Assembly (NCBI RefSeq): GCF_003224335.1
Contig: NZ_QKLF01000001.1
Span: 62,001-126,000, forward strand
From: Curtobacterium sp. MCJR17_055
GTDB lineage: Bacteria > Actinomycetota > Actinomycetes > Actinomycetales > Microbacteriaceae
Reading direction: 5' to 3'
DNA: 64,000 nt
Positions 9,754 to 18,370 of this stretch are shown here, piece by piece. Below the pieces are notes generated by a model. That model did not search any database, was not told the origin of the DNA, and worked only from the letters and a program-made list of their open reading frames with translations. The stretch's first letter is position 1. Every line of letters begins with the position of its first letter. Made by a program: the position numbers and the translations under genes.

Positions 9754-10352
9754 AGCGGCTGCGGGACGGGCAGCCCGGTGCGGAGCTCGACCGGCAGGTG
9801 CGCGAGGTCGTTCAGGGTGACGAGCTCGGCGGGCTTCGCGGACCGGATCCGGATGATCGTCAGCGAACTGTGCGCCACGTTCGTCCCCATCCAGCGCCAC
9901 TCCGGGGCCTGGAAGACCTCGCGGACGAACCAGCCGATGACGGCGTTGTGCGTGATGAGCAGGTCGTGGCGGTCCTCCATCGCGGGCGTGAACCACTCCG
10001 CGACGGCGTCCTCCATCTGCGCCTGTCCCGCGACGATCTCCTCTTCCGTGACGCCCCCGTACCAGCCCTTGTAGGCGTGCGGCATGTCGGGTGTCGGTCC
10101 GGAGGGGATGCAGTCGAAGAGCAGGGTCGACGGCTCGGGCTGGATGGCCGGGAGGCGCTGCTGCAGGAAGGACGCGGTCTCGCTCGGGGCGTCGAGCGGG
10201 GAGTGCCACACGCCGTCGAACGGCACGCCGCCCAGACGGTCGGCGATGAGCATCGCCTGGCGCTTGCCGCGTTCCGAGAGCTTGCCGTCCCGCAGACCGT
10301 GCTCGGCGTCCTGGTGTTCGCCGTGCCGGACGAGGTAGAGGTAGTGCGACAT
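9750..10352 (-). CDS. Histidine phosphatase family protein (phosphoglycerate-mutase fold)
   Basis: 200-residue cytoplasmic protein with the phosphohistidine motif LVRHGEHQ at residues 7-14. A second active-site His lies in LLITHNAVIGWFVRE, the usual C-terminal HxxxI block of branch-1 histidine phosphatases. Substrate not identifiable. An in-frame TTG at 10364 would add four residues, but the ATG at 10352 starts just before the catalytic strand as in relatives and lies eight bases after the M16 peptidase stop, making an M16-phosphatase operon likely. The stop overlaps the convergent GNAT stop through a CTAG. Confidence 0.88.
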   Translation of the reverse strand: MSHYLYLVRHGEHQDAEHGLRDGKLSERGKRQAMLIADRLGGVPFDGVWHSPLDAPSETASFLQQRLPAIQPEPSTLLFDCIPSGPTPDMPHAYKGWYGGVTEEEIVAGQAQMEDAVAEWFTPAMEDRHDLLITHNAVIGWFVREVFQAPEWRWMGTNVAHSSLTIIRIRSAKPAELVTLNDLAHLPVELRTGLPVPQPL

Positions 10353-10360
10353 CGTGGAGG

Positions 10361-11695
10361 TCAACCGTCGATCCCGAGGGCGGCCGCCAGCCGGTCGCGC
10401 TGCACGTCCCCGACCACGGCGGTCACCGTCGGTCGGGTCAGGAGGTCGCGGGACAGGTCGAGCACGTCGGCGGCGGTGACGCGGTCGACACGCTCGAGGG
10501 CGGTCGCGAGGTCGGTGAACTCGCCGGTCCCGAGCTCGGCACGGCCGAGGCGGGTCATCCGGGCGTCGGAGTCCTCGAGCGAGAGCGTCAGCGCGCCCTC
10601 GATCTGCCCCTTGGCGCGACGGAGCTCGTCCTCGGTGATGCCGTGGTCGACCATGCGGCGGAACTCCCCGTCGATGATGTCGACGACCCCGGCGACGTTG
10701 TCGGGGGCGCAGCCGGCGTAGACACCGAACGCCCCGTTGTCGAGGTAGGCGGGTGCGAACGAGGACACGGCGTACGCGAGGCCCCGGCGTTCGCGGACCT
10801 CCTGGAAGAGCCGGGAGCTCATGCCCCCGCCGAGCACGGCGTTGAGGATGCTCAGCACCGGGCGGCGGTCGTCGCGGAGGTCGAGCCCCTGGGACCCGCG
10901 GAGCATGCTGACCTGCTCGGTCGGACGGTGGACGACCCGCACGGCGGACTCAACGGGGTCGGCGACGGGCTGCGCGGTGCGACGGGCGAGCGGCACGGCG
11001 GCTCCGGCGTCCGCGAAGACGGCCTCGACGAGCGCACAGAACCGGTCGTGGTCGACGGCCCCCGCAGCGGTGACGACGATGCCGTTCGGCTCGTAGTGCT
11101 CGGCGTAGTGCGCCATCACCTCGTCCCGCTGGACCTCGCGGATGGACTCCGGGGTCCCACCGATCGGGCGGCCGAGGGCGTGCCCGTCGAAGGTCGCGGC
11201 GAAGAACGCCTCCCCCGCCACGTCCGCCGGGTCGTCGGCCGCCATCGCGAGTTCCTCGAGGATGACCCCGCGCTCGACGTCGAACGCGGCCGGCTCGAGG
11301 GTCGAGTTCGTCACCATGTCGCCGATCACGCCGACCGCCATCGGGACGTCGGTGTCCCGGACGCGGGCGTAGTAGCAGGTGTACTCCTTCGCGGTCGCGG
11401 CGTTGTGCTCACCGCCGACGGAGTCGAACGCCACCGCGATGTCGAGCGCGGTGCGCTCCGCGGTGCCCTTGAACAGGAGGTGCTCGAGGAAGTGCGTGGA
11501 GCCGTACTGCCCGGCACGTTCGTCGCGGGAGCCGACCCCCACCCAGAACCCGATGCTCGTGGAGTGGACGGAGGGGACGGACTCGGTGAGCACACGGACG
11601 CCCGAGGCGAGAACGGTGCGCCGGACGAGGGCTCCACCGGACGTCACGAAGGACGTTTCCGGAGCCTCGAGCGGCAGCGGCACTGGGCGGTTCAT
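10361..11695 (-). CDS. M16-family zinc peptidase (mitochondrial processing peptidase-like)
   Basis: Single-unit M16B protease of 444 residues. The inverted zinc motif HFLEH lies at residues 68-72, with the downstream Glu region GGEHNAATAKEYTCYY. A C-terminal half contains RRGLAYAVSSF, the substrate-binding R/Y block. Such genes usually follow pnp in actinobacteria; here a TetR and a PEBP gene on the other strand lie between. Start: the ATG at 11695 is seven bases from a TAGAGT -10. The ATG two codons upstream (11701) would be only one base from it, and longer versions would add implausible low-complexity sequence. Confidence 0.92.
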   Translation of the reverse strand: MNRPVPLPLEAPETSFVTSGGALVRRTVLASGVRVLTESVPSVHSTSIGFWVGVGSRDERAGQYGSTHFLEHLLFKGTAERTALDIAVAFDSVGGEHNAATAKEYTCYYARVRDTDVPMAVGVIGDMVTNSTLEPAAFDVERGVILEELAMAADDPADVAGEAFFAATFDGHALGRPIGGTPESIREVQRDEVMAHYAEHYEPNGIVVTAAGAVDHDRFCALVEAVFADAGAAVPLARRTAQPVADPVESAVRVVHRPTEQVSMLRGSQGLDLRDDRRPVLSILNAVLGGGMSSRLFQEVRERRGLAYAVSSFAPAYLDNGAFGVYAGCAPDNVAGVVDIIDGEFRRMVDHGITEDELRRAKGQIEGALTLSLEDSDARMTRLGRAELGTGEFTDLATALERVDRVTAADVLDLSRDLLTRPTVTAVVGDVQRDRLAAALGIDG

Positions 11696-11702
11696 CGTCA
11701 TG

Positions 11703-11708
11703 ACTCTA
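11703..11708 (-). promoter_or_regulatory. -10 element of the M16 peptidase gene, predicted leaderless
   Basis: TAGAGT on the minus strand ends seven bases before the ATG at 11695 and decides between two nearby start codons. Confidence 0.45.
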
Positions 11709-11782
11709 CTGAAGGCCGGGCCGGGATCGCCCAGGCAGACCGCCGTCGGGAGAGGCCACCCGAAGAGGGGTACAAAAAAGAA

Positions 11783-11808
11783 GGACAGACGGACTCGTCT
11801 GTCTGTCC
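11783..11808. promoter_or_regulatory. 26-bp near-perfect palindrome: probable TetR operator
   Basis: The arms GGACAGACGGAC and GTCTGTCTGTCC match at 11 of 12 positions around a two-base centre. The site overlaps the expected -35 region of the tetR promoter, as expected for an autoregulatory operator. On the minus strand the same palindrome is followed at once by TTCTTTTTTG, which would make an intrinsic terminator stopping antisense or read-through RNA from pnp before the M16 gene. Both functions could coexist. Confidence 0.6.
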
Positions 11809-11817
11809 TCATCGTGC

Positions 11818-11823
11818 TACAGT
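11818..11823 (+). promoter_or_regulatory. Probable -10 of tetR
   Basis: TACAGT directly downstream of the palindrome. It implies a 5' leader of about 110 bases before the GTG start, containing a perfect 10-bp hairpin. Confidence 0.4.
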
Positions 11824-11828
11824 GGTGT

Positions 11829-11865
11829 CACCGGATCGGGAGCCCCCCTAGATCTCGATCCGGTG
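11829..11865 (+). repeat. Leader hairpin upstream of tetR
   Basis: CACCGGATCG and CGATCCGGTG form a perfect 10-bp stem around a 17-base loop, inside the predicted tetR 5' leader. There is no U-tract after it. It could be an RNA structure or a second protein-binding site; the sequence does not decide. Confidence 0.45.
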
Positions 11866-11941
11866 GCTCGGGACATCAGTCCTGCGCGGCACGAGTCCCC
11901 CCGCTCCGCCGCGGAGCCGATGACCCAAGGAGAGCCACGCT

Positions 11942-12613
11942 GTGACGGTCGATTCCCCCCAACCGACCGTCCAGCGTCTCCTGGGTCAGCGTCTGCAAGG
12001 ACGGGCCCCGAGCAACCAGAACCTCGCGTCGCCGGACGGGTCGAGCGTCCCCCCGGCTCCCCGCTCCGGCGGCGCGAAGGTCCGCATCCTCGAGACGGCC
12101 ACCCGCCTGTTCTACGAAGAGGGCATCCACGGTGTCGGCGTCGACCGCCTCATCTCCGAGGCGAGCGTCACGAAGGCGACGTTCTACAAGCACTACGGCT
12201 CGAAGGACAACCTGATCCTCGCCTACGTGCGTGAGCAGCACACCCGCGTGCAGGCCTGGATGGAGTCCGTCGTCGGCGACGCCGAGTCCCCACAGGCCGC
12301 CGTCCGCGCGTGGGTCGACGCCCTCGCCGCCGACGTGAACCGTCCGGACTTCCGCGGCTGCGCGTTCCTCAACGCGGCCGCCGAGTACCACGACCCGCGG
12401 GACCCGGTGCGCCAGGTCGTCGCCGTGCACCGCGACTGGTACACGGAACGCCTCGGTGACCTGCTGCAGGCCGCTGGACACCCGCTCCCCGGGGACGGTG
12501 CCGACGAACTCATGCTCGCCCGCGACGGCGCGATGTCCGGTGCCTACGCCGGTGACGCGATCGCGGCGACGGCAGCACTCAACCGGGTCGCCGAGCGGGT
12601 CCTCGCCGCCTGA
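11942..12613 (+). CDS. TetR/AcrR-family transcriptional regulator
   Basis: DNA-binding repressor of 223 residues. After a roughly 43-residue Pro/Ser-rich N-terminal extension comes the helix-turn-helix domain (about 45-92): AKVRILETATRLFYEEG, then VDRLISEASVTKATFYKHYGSKDNLI. The ligand-binding half contains FRGCAFLNAAAEY, typical of the YxaF/LmrA-like TetR group. GTG start with AAGGAG nine bases upstream. A 26-bp palindrome overlaps its promoter and is the likely operator. The only gene downstream on its strand is the PEBP protein, so targets are probably itself, perhaps PEBP, and distant genes. Confidence 0.9.
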   Translation: MTVDSPQPTVQRLLGQRLQGRAPSNQNLASPDGSSVPPAPRSGGAKVRILETATRLFYEEGIHGVGVDRLISEASVTKATFYKHYGSKDNLILAYVREQHTRVQAWMESVVGDAESPQAAVRAWVDALAADVNRPDFRGCAFLNAAAEYHDPRDPVRQVVAVHRDWYTERLGDLLQAAGHPLPGDGADELMLARDGAMSGAYAGDAIAATAALNRVAERVLAA

Positions 12614-12668
12614 GCGCCGACCGGAGCGCTCCCGGGATCCACCGGGCGCACGGGTGTTGGCTCGGAGC

Positions 12669-13196
12669 ATGACGAACCACCCGAACTGGAACCTGCCCGA
12701 CGTCCCCTCCTTCGACCTGTCCAGCCCCGACTTCACGGACGGCGGCCAGCTGCCCGACTGGGCCCGCGGCTCCGACGCCGGTGGCGAGGACCGTTCCCCG
12801 GCCCTGACGTGGTCCGGTGCCCCCGAGGGCACGCAGAGCTACGTGCTCACGGCCTACGACCCGGACGCCCCCACCGGTTCCGGCTTCTGGCACTGGGCCG
12901 TCTCCGACATCCCGGCATCGGTGACGTCGCTGCCGCAGGGCGCCGGCACGGACGACTCGCTCCTGCCCGACGGCGCCACCCGCCGCCGCAACGAGTTCGG
13001 CACCGACACGTTCCTCGGGGCCGCTCCGCCCGCGGGCCACGGTCCGCACCGGTACTTCTTCACCGTGAGCGCGCTCGACGTCCCGTCGCTCGACGTCCCC
13101 GCCGGCGCGACGCCGGCCGTCGTCGGTTTCATGCTCCGCGAGCACCTGCTCGGTCGCGCGCAGCTCGTCGGCATCCAGGAGACGCCCGCCTCCTGA
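12669..13196 (+). CDS. YbhB/YbcL-family PEBP-like protein
   Basis: 175 residues of the phosphatidylethanolamine-binding protein superfamily. Family pieces are SPDFTDGGQLP, the anion-pocket block SPALTWSGAPEGTQSYVLTAYDPDAPTG, FWHWAVSDIP, and a second pocket strand in GPHRYFFTVSALDV. No signal peptide. The biochemical role of bacterial PEBPs is mostly unknown; some inhibit kinases or serine proteases. It starts 55 bases after tetR, with a weak TTGGCT six bases before the ATG, so it may have its own leaderless promoter or be read through from tetR. Confidence 0.9.
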   Translation: MTNHPNWNLPDVPSFDLSSPDFTDGGQLPDWARGSDAGGEDRSPALTWSGAPEGTQSYVLTAYDPDAPTGSGFWHWAVSDIPASVTSLPQGAGTDDSLLPDGATRRRNEFGTDTFLGAAPPAGHGPHRYFFTVSALDVPSLDVPAGATPAVVGFMLREHLLGRAQLVGIQETPAS

Positions 13197-13255
13197 CCCG
13201 GGCAGGACCGCGCGTCGAGCCCGGTCCCGACGGACGGCGTTGCCCGCGACGGCGA

Positions 13256-13288
13256 ACGGCCGCCGACCCCGTCGGGGTCGGCGGCCGT
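13256..13288. terminator. Bidirectional terminator between PEBP gene and pnp
   Basis: Perfect 15-bp stem ACGGCCGCCGACCCC / GGGGTCGGCGGCCGT with a GTC loop, placed between two converging genes, so it can serve both strands. No U-tract. Confidence 0.75.
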
Positions 13289-13311
13289 CCGTGCGTCGGG
13301 ACGCGGGTCGA

Positions 13312-15600
13312 TCAGCCCTCGGCGGGCATCTCGGCGTGGGTGCCGTGGTCGTCGCGACCCTCGGTGTCCACGTCGTCGGCCACGACCGGCGCGAGCGACA
13401 GCTTGCCGCGGTCGTCCACCTTGGTGACCTCGACCAGGATCTTCTGACCGACGCCGAGGACGTCCTCGACGTTCTCCACGCGCTTGCCACCGGCGAGCTT
13501 GCGCACCTCGGAGACGTGCAGCAGACCGTCACGGCCCGGGAGCAGCGACACGAAGGCGCCGAACGTGGCGATCTTCACGACGGTGCCGAGGAACTGGTCC
13601 CCGATCTCCGGGTTCGTCGGGTTCGCGATCGCGTTGACCTGCGCACGCGCGGCCTCGGCGGACGGACCGTCGACGGCGCCGATGTAGACCGTGCCGTCGT
13701 CCTCGATGGAGATGTCGGCGCCGGTCTCGTCCTGGATCCCGTTGATCGTCTTGCCCTTCGGGCCGATCAGCTCGCCGATCTTGTCGACCGGGATGTTCAC
13801 CGAGATCACGCGCGGCGCGGTGTCGGCCATCTCGTCCGGACCGTCGATGGCCTCGTTCAGCACACCGAGGATGGCCGAGCGGGCCTCCTTGGCCTGCTTC
13901 AGCGCGGCGTCGAGGACGGACGACGGGATGCCGTCGAGCTTCGTGTCGAGCTGGATGGCCGTGACGAAGTCCGAGGTACCGGCGACCTTGAAGTCCATGT
14001 CGCCGAGGGCGTCCTCGGCACCGAGGATGTCGGTCAGCGCCGCGTAACGGGTCTGGCCGTCGACGGTGTCGGAGACGAGGCCCATCGCGATGCCCGCGAC
14101 CGGGGCGCGCAGCGGCACACCGGCGTTGAGGAGCGACAGGGTCGACGCGCAGACCGAGCCCATCGAGGTCGAGCCGTTGGAGCTCAGCGCCTCGGAGACC
14201 TGACGGATGGCGTACGGGAACTCCTCGCGCGACGGCAGCACCGGCACGAGGGCGCGCTCGGCGAGGAAGCCGTGCCCGATCTCGCGACGCTTCGGCGACC
14301 CCACGCGGCCGGTCTCACCGGTCGAGTACGGCGGGAAGTTGTAGTGGTGCAGGTAGCGCTTCTTGGTAACGGGCGACAGCGAGTCGATCTGCTGCTCCAT
14401 CTTGAGCATGTTCAGCGTGGTGACGCCGAGGATCTGCGTCTCGCCGCGCTGGAAGACCGCGGAGCCGTGGACACGCGGGATCACGGCGACCTCGGCGTCG
14501 AGCGGACGGATGTCGGCGAGGCCGCGACCATCCATGCGGACCTGCTCGGTCAGGATGCGGCCGCGGACGACCTTCTTCGTGACCGACTTGTACGCGGCGC
14601 TGACCTGGCTGGTGGCGACCTCGGGCAGCGTGCCCGCGGCGACCTGCTCGGCGATGGCCGCCTTGACGCGCGACTTGAGCGCGTCGTCGGCGTCCTGACG
14701 CTCCGCCTTGCCGGCGATCTGGTACACGTCCCCGAGCTCGGAGAGGGCGAGGGACTCGACGGCGGCGTAGACCTCGTCGGCGTACGGCGGGAAGACCGGG
14801 TAGTCCTGGATCTCCTTGGCCGACTGCGCGGCGAGCTTCGCCTGCGCCTCGACGAGGGACTTGAGGAACGGCTTGGCCGCCTCGAGGCCCTGCGCGACGA
14901 TGGCCTCGTCGGGCTTGGTCGCGCCGCCCTCGATGAGGTTCCAGGCGTGCTCGGTGGCCTCGGCCTCGACCATCATGATCGCGACGTCCTCGTTGCCCGC
15001 CTCGTCGGTGACGACGCGGCCGGCGACGGTGAGGTCGAAGACGGCGTCGGCGAGCTGCGACGCCTTCGGGAACGCGACCCACTGGTCGGTGCCGTTCGCG
15101 CCGGGGATGAGCGCGAGGCGCACACCGGCGATCGGGCCGGAGAACGGCAGACCGGAGATCTGCGTCGACGCGGATGCGGCGTTGATGGCCAGCGCGTCGT
15201 AGAACTCGTCCGGCGCGATGCTCAGGACGGTGATGACGATCTGGACCTCGTTGCGGAGGCCGTCGACGAACGACGGGCGCAGCGGCCGGTCGATGAGGCG
15301 GCAGACGAGGATCGCCTCGGTCGAGGGGCGGCCCTCACGACGGAAGAACGAGCCGGGGATCTTGCCGGCGGCGTACGAGCGCTCCTCGACGTCGACCGTC
15401 AGGGGGAAGAAGTCGAAGCCCTCGCGCGGGTGCTTGCCGGCGCTGGTGGCCGACAGCAGCATGGTCTCTTCGTCCAGGTACGCGGCGACGGCACCCTGTG
15501 CCTGCTGCGCGAGACGACCGGTCTCGAACCGGACCGTCCTGGTGCCGAAGCGACCGTTGTCGATGGTCGCTTCAGCGAACTTGATCTCGGGACCCTCCAA
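13312..15600 (-). CDS. pnp: Polyribonucleotide nucleotidyltransferase (PNPase)
   Basis: Phosphorolytic 3'-5' exoribonuclease, trimeric, acting in mRNA decay. The 762 residues show two RNase PH cores, with [25 protein letters not shown] in the first and [13 protein letters not shown] plus [22 protein letters not shown] in the second. A KH domain ([24 protein letters not shown]) and a C-terminal S1 domain ([27 protein letters not shown]) follow. Start is a TTG at 15600, decided by AAGGAGG seven bases upstream and by the canonical beginning [11 protein letters not shown] 200-base leader is likely; PNPase leaders are often sites of autoregulation. Confidence 0.97.
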   Translation of the reverse strand: MEGPEIKFAEATIDNGRFGTRTVRFETGRLAQQAQGAVAAYLDEETMLLSATSAGKHPREGFDFFPLTVDVEERSYAAGKIPGSFFRREGRPSTEAILVCRLIDRPLRPSFVDGLRNEVQIVITVLSIAPDEFYDALAINAASASTQISGLPFSGPIAGVRLALIPGANGTDQWVAFPKASQLADAVFDLTVAGRVVTDEAGNEDVAIMMVEAEATEHAWNLIEGGATKPDEAIVAQGLEAAKPFLKSLVEAQAKLAAQSAKEIQDYPVFPPYADEVYAAVESLALSELGDVYQIAGKAERQDADDALKSRVKAAIAEQVAAGTLPEVATSQVSAAYKSVTKKVVRGRILTEQVRMDGRGLADIRPLDAEVAVIPRVHGSAVFQRGETQILGVTTLNMLKMEQQIDSLSPVTKKRYLHHYNFPPYSTGETGRVGSPKRREIGHGFLAERALVPVLPSREEFPYAIRQVSEALSSNGSTSMGSVCASTLSLLNAGVPLRAPVAGIAMGLVSDTVDGQTRYAALTDILGAEDALGDMDFKVAGTSDFVTAIQLDTKLDGIPSSVLDAALKQAKEARSAILGVLNEAIDGPDEMADTAPRVISVNIPVDKIGELIGPKGKTINGIQDETGADISIEDDGTVYIGAVDGPSAEAARAQVNAIANPTNPEIGDQFLGTVVKIATFGAFVSLLPGRDGLLHVSEVRKLAGGKRVENVEDVLGVGQKILVEVTKVDDRGKLSLAPVVADDVDTEGRDDHGTHAEMPAEG

Positions 15601-15807
15601 GAGGATGCCTCCTTGCGTGTGTGAGCAGCAGACCCGGCCTCGGGCACACGCGTGCACGTGCGCTCCACGACGCGGAACGCATGTCTGGCCAGCAGTGGGA
15701 GCACTCGGGATGCGGTTCGGCCCGGATGCCACCACCGATGACCAGCTTCGTGCCGGTCTGCGTGCGGTGTTGTGTGTCGTCGCGGGGAACGGTCCCCAGA
15801 CCAGCCG

Positions 15808-15813
15808 ACCTTA
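15808..15813 (-). promoter_or_regulatory. Candidate extended -10 of pnp
   Basis: TGC-TAAGGT on the minus strand, an extended -10 form, about 200 bases before the pnp start. No clear -35. The 278 bases between pnp and the divergent secreted-protein gene hold this and the -10 at 15867; nothing else was recognised there. Confidence 0.35.
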
Positions 15814-15866
15814 GCATTCCGAGGTGGACCGACGGCGGTGCCCGTGGCGAACGGGCGTGTCCTCGG

Positions 15867-15872
15867 TAGCCT
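15867..15872 (+). promoter_or_regulatory. -10 element of the secreted coiled-coil gene, predicted leaderless
   Basis: TAGCCT ends six bases before the ATG at 15879. No Shine-Dalgarno is present. Confidence 0.45.
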
Positions 15873-15878
15873 GCTCCC

Positions 15879-17132
15879 ATGCGCGGGGAAGCAGCACGAC
15901 GGACGGCCGGACCACGGGTCGCAGCAGCACCACGGCGGGCACCTCGGCGGGGTCGTGCCCGGAGCACCCTCCTCACCGTCGGGGTGCTGGTCGGCGCCCT
16001 CGTGGTCCCCGCGGTGACGGCGGCCCCGTCCTCGGCGACCCCGTCCTCGGCGACCGACTACCCGACGTGGCAGGACGTCCAGCGGGCGGAGGGCGACGAA
16101 CAGGCGAAGCAGGCCGAGGTGGCGGAGGTCCGGGCCGCGCTCCGGTCGGTGCAGGCCGAGGCCGCGGAGAAGTCGCAGGTCGCCCTCGACACCGCCGCCG
16201 CGGCAGCCGCCGCCGAGGCGGACCTGGCCGAGGCCACCCGTACCGCCACGAGCCTCCAGGCCCACGCCGACGAGGCGTCCGCGACGGCCGAGCGCGCGCG
16301 GACCCGGGCCGGGCGCCTCGCGGCCGACCTGTACCGGGACGGCTCGACCGACCAGATGACCACCCGGATCGCGACGGCGGACGACCCCGACCAGCTGCTC
16401 TACCAGCTCGGCGCGCTCGACCAGCTGTCGACGACGTGGGACGGCGTCATGGACGAGGCCGCGGTCGCCGCCAGGACGGCGGCGTCGCTGCACGACCAGG
16501 CGGAGCGGGCCGAGGACGAGCGGGCGTCGCTGGCGGACCAGGCCGAGGCGACCGCCACCGCCGCCCGCGCGGCACAGCGACGGGCGGACGCGGCGGTCGC
16601 GGAGACCGAGTCGCACAGCGACGAGCTCTACGCGCAGCTCGCCGCGCTCCGGGACTCCACCGCCGAGACGCAGCGTCGCTACGAGGTGGGCCAGGCCGTC
16701 GCGGCGCAGGCGGCGGCGCAGGCGGCCGCCGCACGGGCCGCGGCCGAGACCGCGCGTGCCGCCGGCGGTGCTGCCAGCTCGGCGGACAACGCCTACCCGA
16801 GCACCGAGGGCGTCCCCGTCGACCCGGCGGCCGCGCAGGCCTACGCGCGCAGCGCCATGGGTGCCCACGGCTGGGGCGACGACCAGTTCGGCTGCCTCGT
16901 CTCGCTGTGGACGCAGGAGTCCGGGTGGCGGGCGAACGCGCTCAACGCGTCGAGTGGCGCGTACGGCATCCCGCAGGCCCTGCCGGCGTCGAAGCTCGCC
17001 GCCGCGGGCGCGGACTGGCGGACGAACGCCGCGACGCAGATCGACTGGGGTCTGGCGTACATCGCGGACCGCTACGGATCGCCGTGCGGCGCGTGGGACC
17101 ACGAGATGAGCGTCGACCCGCACTGGTACTGA
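15879..17132 (+). CDS. Secreted coiled-coil protein with lytic-transglycosylase-like C-terminus
   Basis: 417 residues. An Arg-rich N-terminus and a hydrophobic stretch (about 30-48, LLTVGVLVGALVVPAVTAA) form a signal peptide. Residues about 60-300 are a long Ala/Glu/Arg-rich coiled coil like the hook regions of cell-wall hydrolases. The last 90 residues (FGCLVSLWTQESGWRANALNASSGAYGIPQAL... GLAYIADRYGSPCGAWDH) match the SLT-like domain of actinobacterial aggregation-promoting-factor proteins. ESGW supplies the expected catalytic Glu. Probable peptidoglycan-active or resuscitation-type enzyme outside the membrane. Confidence 0.85.
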   Translation: MRGEAARRTAGPRVAAAPRRAPRRGRARSTLLTVGVLVGALVVPAVTAAPSSATPSSATDYPTWQDVQRAEGDEQAKQAEVAEVRAALRSVQAEAAEKSQVALDTAAAAAAAEADLAEATRTATSLQAHADEASATAERARTRAGRLAADLYRDGSTDQMTTRIATADDPDQLLYQLGALDQLSTTWDGVMDEAAVAARTAASLHDQAERAEDERASLADQAEATATAARAAQRRADAAVAETESHSDELYAQLAALRDSTAETQRRYEVGQAVAAQAAAQAAAARAAAETARAAGGAASSADNAYPSTEGVPVDPAAAQAYARSAMGAHGWGDDQFGCLVSLWTQESGWRANALNASSGAYGIPQALPASKLAAAGADWRTNAATQIDWGLAYIADRYGSPCGAWDHEMSVDPHWY

Positions 17133-17154
17133 CCCGGCGGGCGCGACACCGGTG

Positions 17155-17775
17155 TCACCGGTGCTGCAGCCCGCCGAGCAACGACGCGAAGTCGGTGACC
17201 GCCGGGAGCGCGTCCGCCTGCTGCGGCTGCCGCCGGGAGGCCCGGACCGCCCAGGCAAGGTCGGCTCCACCCCGGCGGATGCGCGCGTCGAGCACGCCCG
17301 CGTCGTCGCTCCCCCAGTCGTCCGTGGCGGCGAAGACCGCGGTGGGGACGACGGCGGCCCGGAGGTAGGCGAACACCGGTCGGATGCCGTGCTCGAGGGC
17401 GAGCGAGTGCCGTGCGGTCCCGCCCGTCGCGCCGAGCAGCACCGGCATGTCGGTGAGGGCGTCCTTGTCCAGCACGTCGAGGAAGGACTTCGCCAGGCCG
17501 CTCATGCCCGCCGTGAAGACCGGCGTGACGAACACGACCGCGTCCGCCTCGACGACCGTGGCCGTCGCCGCCGCGAGTGCCGGAGCGGAGAAGCGGGTCA
17601 GCATCGCGTCGGTGATCTCGTGGGCGAGCGGGCGGAGGTCGACGTTCCGGACCTCGACGGGGCCCGCTGACTCCCCCGCGAGCGCGGCACCGGCTGCGGC
17701 TGCGAGTCGGTCGGCGAGGAGGCGGGTCGAGCTGGGCTCGGAGAGCCCGGCGGAGACGACGGCGATGGTGTTCAT
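17155..17775 (-). CDS. NAD(P)H-dependent FMN reductase, CE1759 type
   Basis: Flavodoxin-fold reductase of 206 residues. The N-terminal phosphate loop is AGLSEPSSTRLLADRL, followed by VVFVTPVFTAGMSGLAKSFLDVL, where the flavin ring binds, and LGATGGTARHSLALEHGIRPVFAYLRA. These match the CE1759/MsuE-like group that feeds reduced FMN to two-component monooxygenases, but no luciferase-like monooxygenase lies next to it. The ATG has GGGAG seven bases upstream. An inverted repeat just upstream may bind a MarR-type regulator. It converges with the secreted-protein gene 22 bases away. Confidence 0.85.
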   Translation of the reverse strand: MNTIAVVSAGLSEPSSTRLLADRLAAAAGAALAGESAGPVEVRNVDLRPLAHEITDAMLTRFSAPALAAATATVVEADAVVFVTPVFTAGMSGLAKSFLDVLDKDALTDMPVLLGATGGTARHSLALEHGIRPVFAYLRAAVVPTAVFAATDDWGSDDAGVLDARIRRGGADLAWAVRASRRQPQQADALPAVTDFASLLGGLQHR

Positions 17776-17789
17776 GGAGACTCCCGACT

Positions 17790-17808
17790 TTCAATGCGTT
17801 TGCATGAA
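17790..17808 (-). promoter_or_regulatory. Possible operator upstream of the FMN reductase
   Basis: On the minus strand TTCATGC-AAAC-GCATTGAA is an inverted repeat with one extra base in the right arm. It resembles MarR-type sites, but no regulator gene is adjacent, so this is tentative. Confidence 0.3.
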
Positions 17809-17884
17809 CAGTACACGGAACCGCGGCGGACGGGGAGGCATTCCCGTCCGCGCCGGACGCCGACGCACCCGCCGGGGAACGACA

Positions 17885-17919
17885 GGAGCCCCGTCCCTCA
17901 CGAGGAGGGACGGGGCTCC
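17885..17919 (-). terminator. Terminator after rpsO
   Basis: Perfect 15-bp stem GGAGCCCCGTCCCTC / GAGGGACGGGGCTCC with a 5-base loop, starting about 40 bases after the rpsO stop. Confidence 0.8.
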
Positions 17920-17959
17920 GGACCAGCAGGGCTGCGACGCGGCAGCACCCTGACGATGA

Positions 17960-18229
17960 CTAGCGGCGCAGGCCGAGGCGCTCGATGAGCGCACGGTAGC
18001 GGGCGATGTCGACGTCGGAGAGGTAGCCGAGGAGACGGCGACGCTGACCGACCATGAGCAGCAGACCACGACGCGAGTGGTGGTCGTGCTTGTGCTCCTT
18101 GAGGTGCTCGTTCAGGTCGTTGATACGACGCGTCAGAACGGCGACCTGGACCTCGGGGGATCCGGTGTCGCCCGGGTGGGTCGCGTACTCTTCGATGATC
18201 TCCTGCTTGATCTTCGCGTCAAGTGCCAT
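17960..18229 (-). CDS. rpsO: 30S ribosomal protein S15
   Basis: 89 residues, the exact family size. It contains [22 protein letters not shown] and the RNA-binding segment [23 protein letters not shown]; it binds the central domain of 16S rRNA. The ATG at 18229 follows AAAGGGGA and begins the canonical [11 protein letters not shown]; a longer in-frame version lacks family support. The rpsO-pnp neighbourhood is conserved in bacteria, though here 1.5 kb of other genes separates them. A leader of about 100 bases is predicted, where S15 autoregulation could act. Confidence 0.97.
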   Translation of the reverse strand: MALDAKIKQEIIEEYATHPGDTGSPEVQVAVLTRRINDLNEHLKEHKHDHHSRRGLLLMVGQRRRLLGYLSDVDIARYRALIERLGLRR

Positions 18230-18334
18230 GGAGGATCCCCTTTCCTGCTCTGCGTGAGAGCGTGTCCGTTGCGCGGTGCCCACACCTGCTGTGTGAGCGC
18301 TCTTGATCCGCGGCCGTTCGACGGCAACCGAACG

Positions 18335-18340
18335 AGCATA
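18335..18340 (-). promoter_or_regulatory. Probable -10 of rpsO
   Basis: TATGCT on the minus strand, about 105 bases before the rpsO ATG. A 6-bp inverted repeat (CGTTCG/CGAACG) follows directly in the leader. Confidence 0.45.
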
Positions 18341-18370
18341 CCAGAGCGCGTCCCGCTCGACGAGCGGCGG

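Noticed and set aside
13240-15624. 794-codon plus-strand frame opposite pnp, and similar long frames opposite dnaE2, aspA and proA
   Set aside because: Composition is that of an antisense shadow and the opposite strand encodes full-length core enzymes.
15601-15735. Longer PNPase start
   Set aside because: The TTG at 15600 has an ideal AAGGAGG and begins the conserved EGPEIKF; the upstream part is non-conserved leader.
17133-17160. Palindrome GACACCGGTGTC as a terminator
   Set aside because: Only 12 bp with no loop and overlapping the FMN reductase stop codon; too weak to call.
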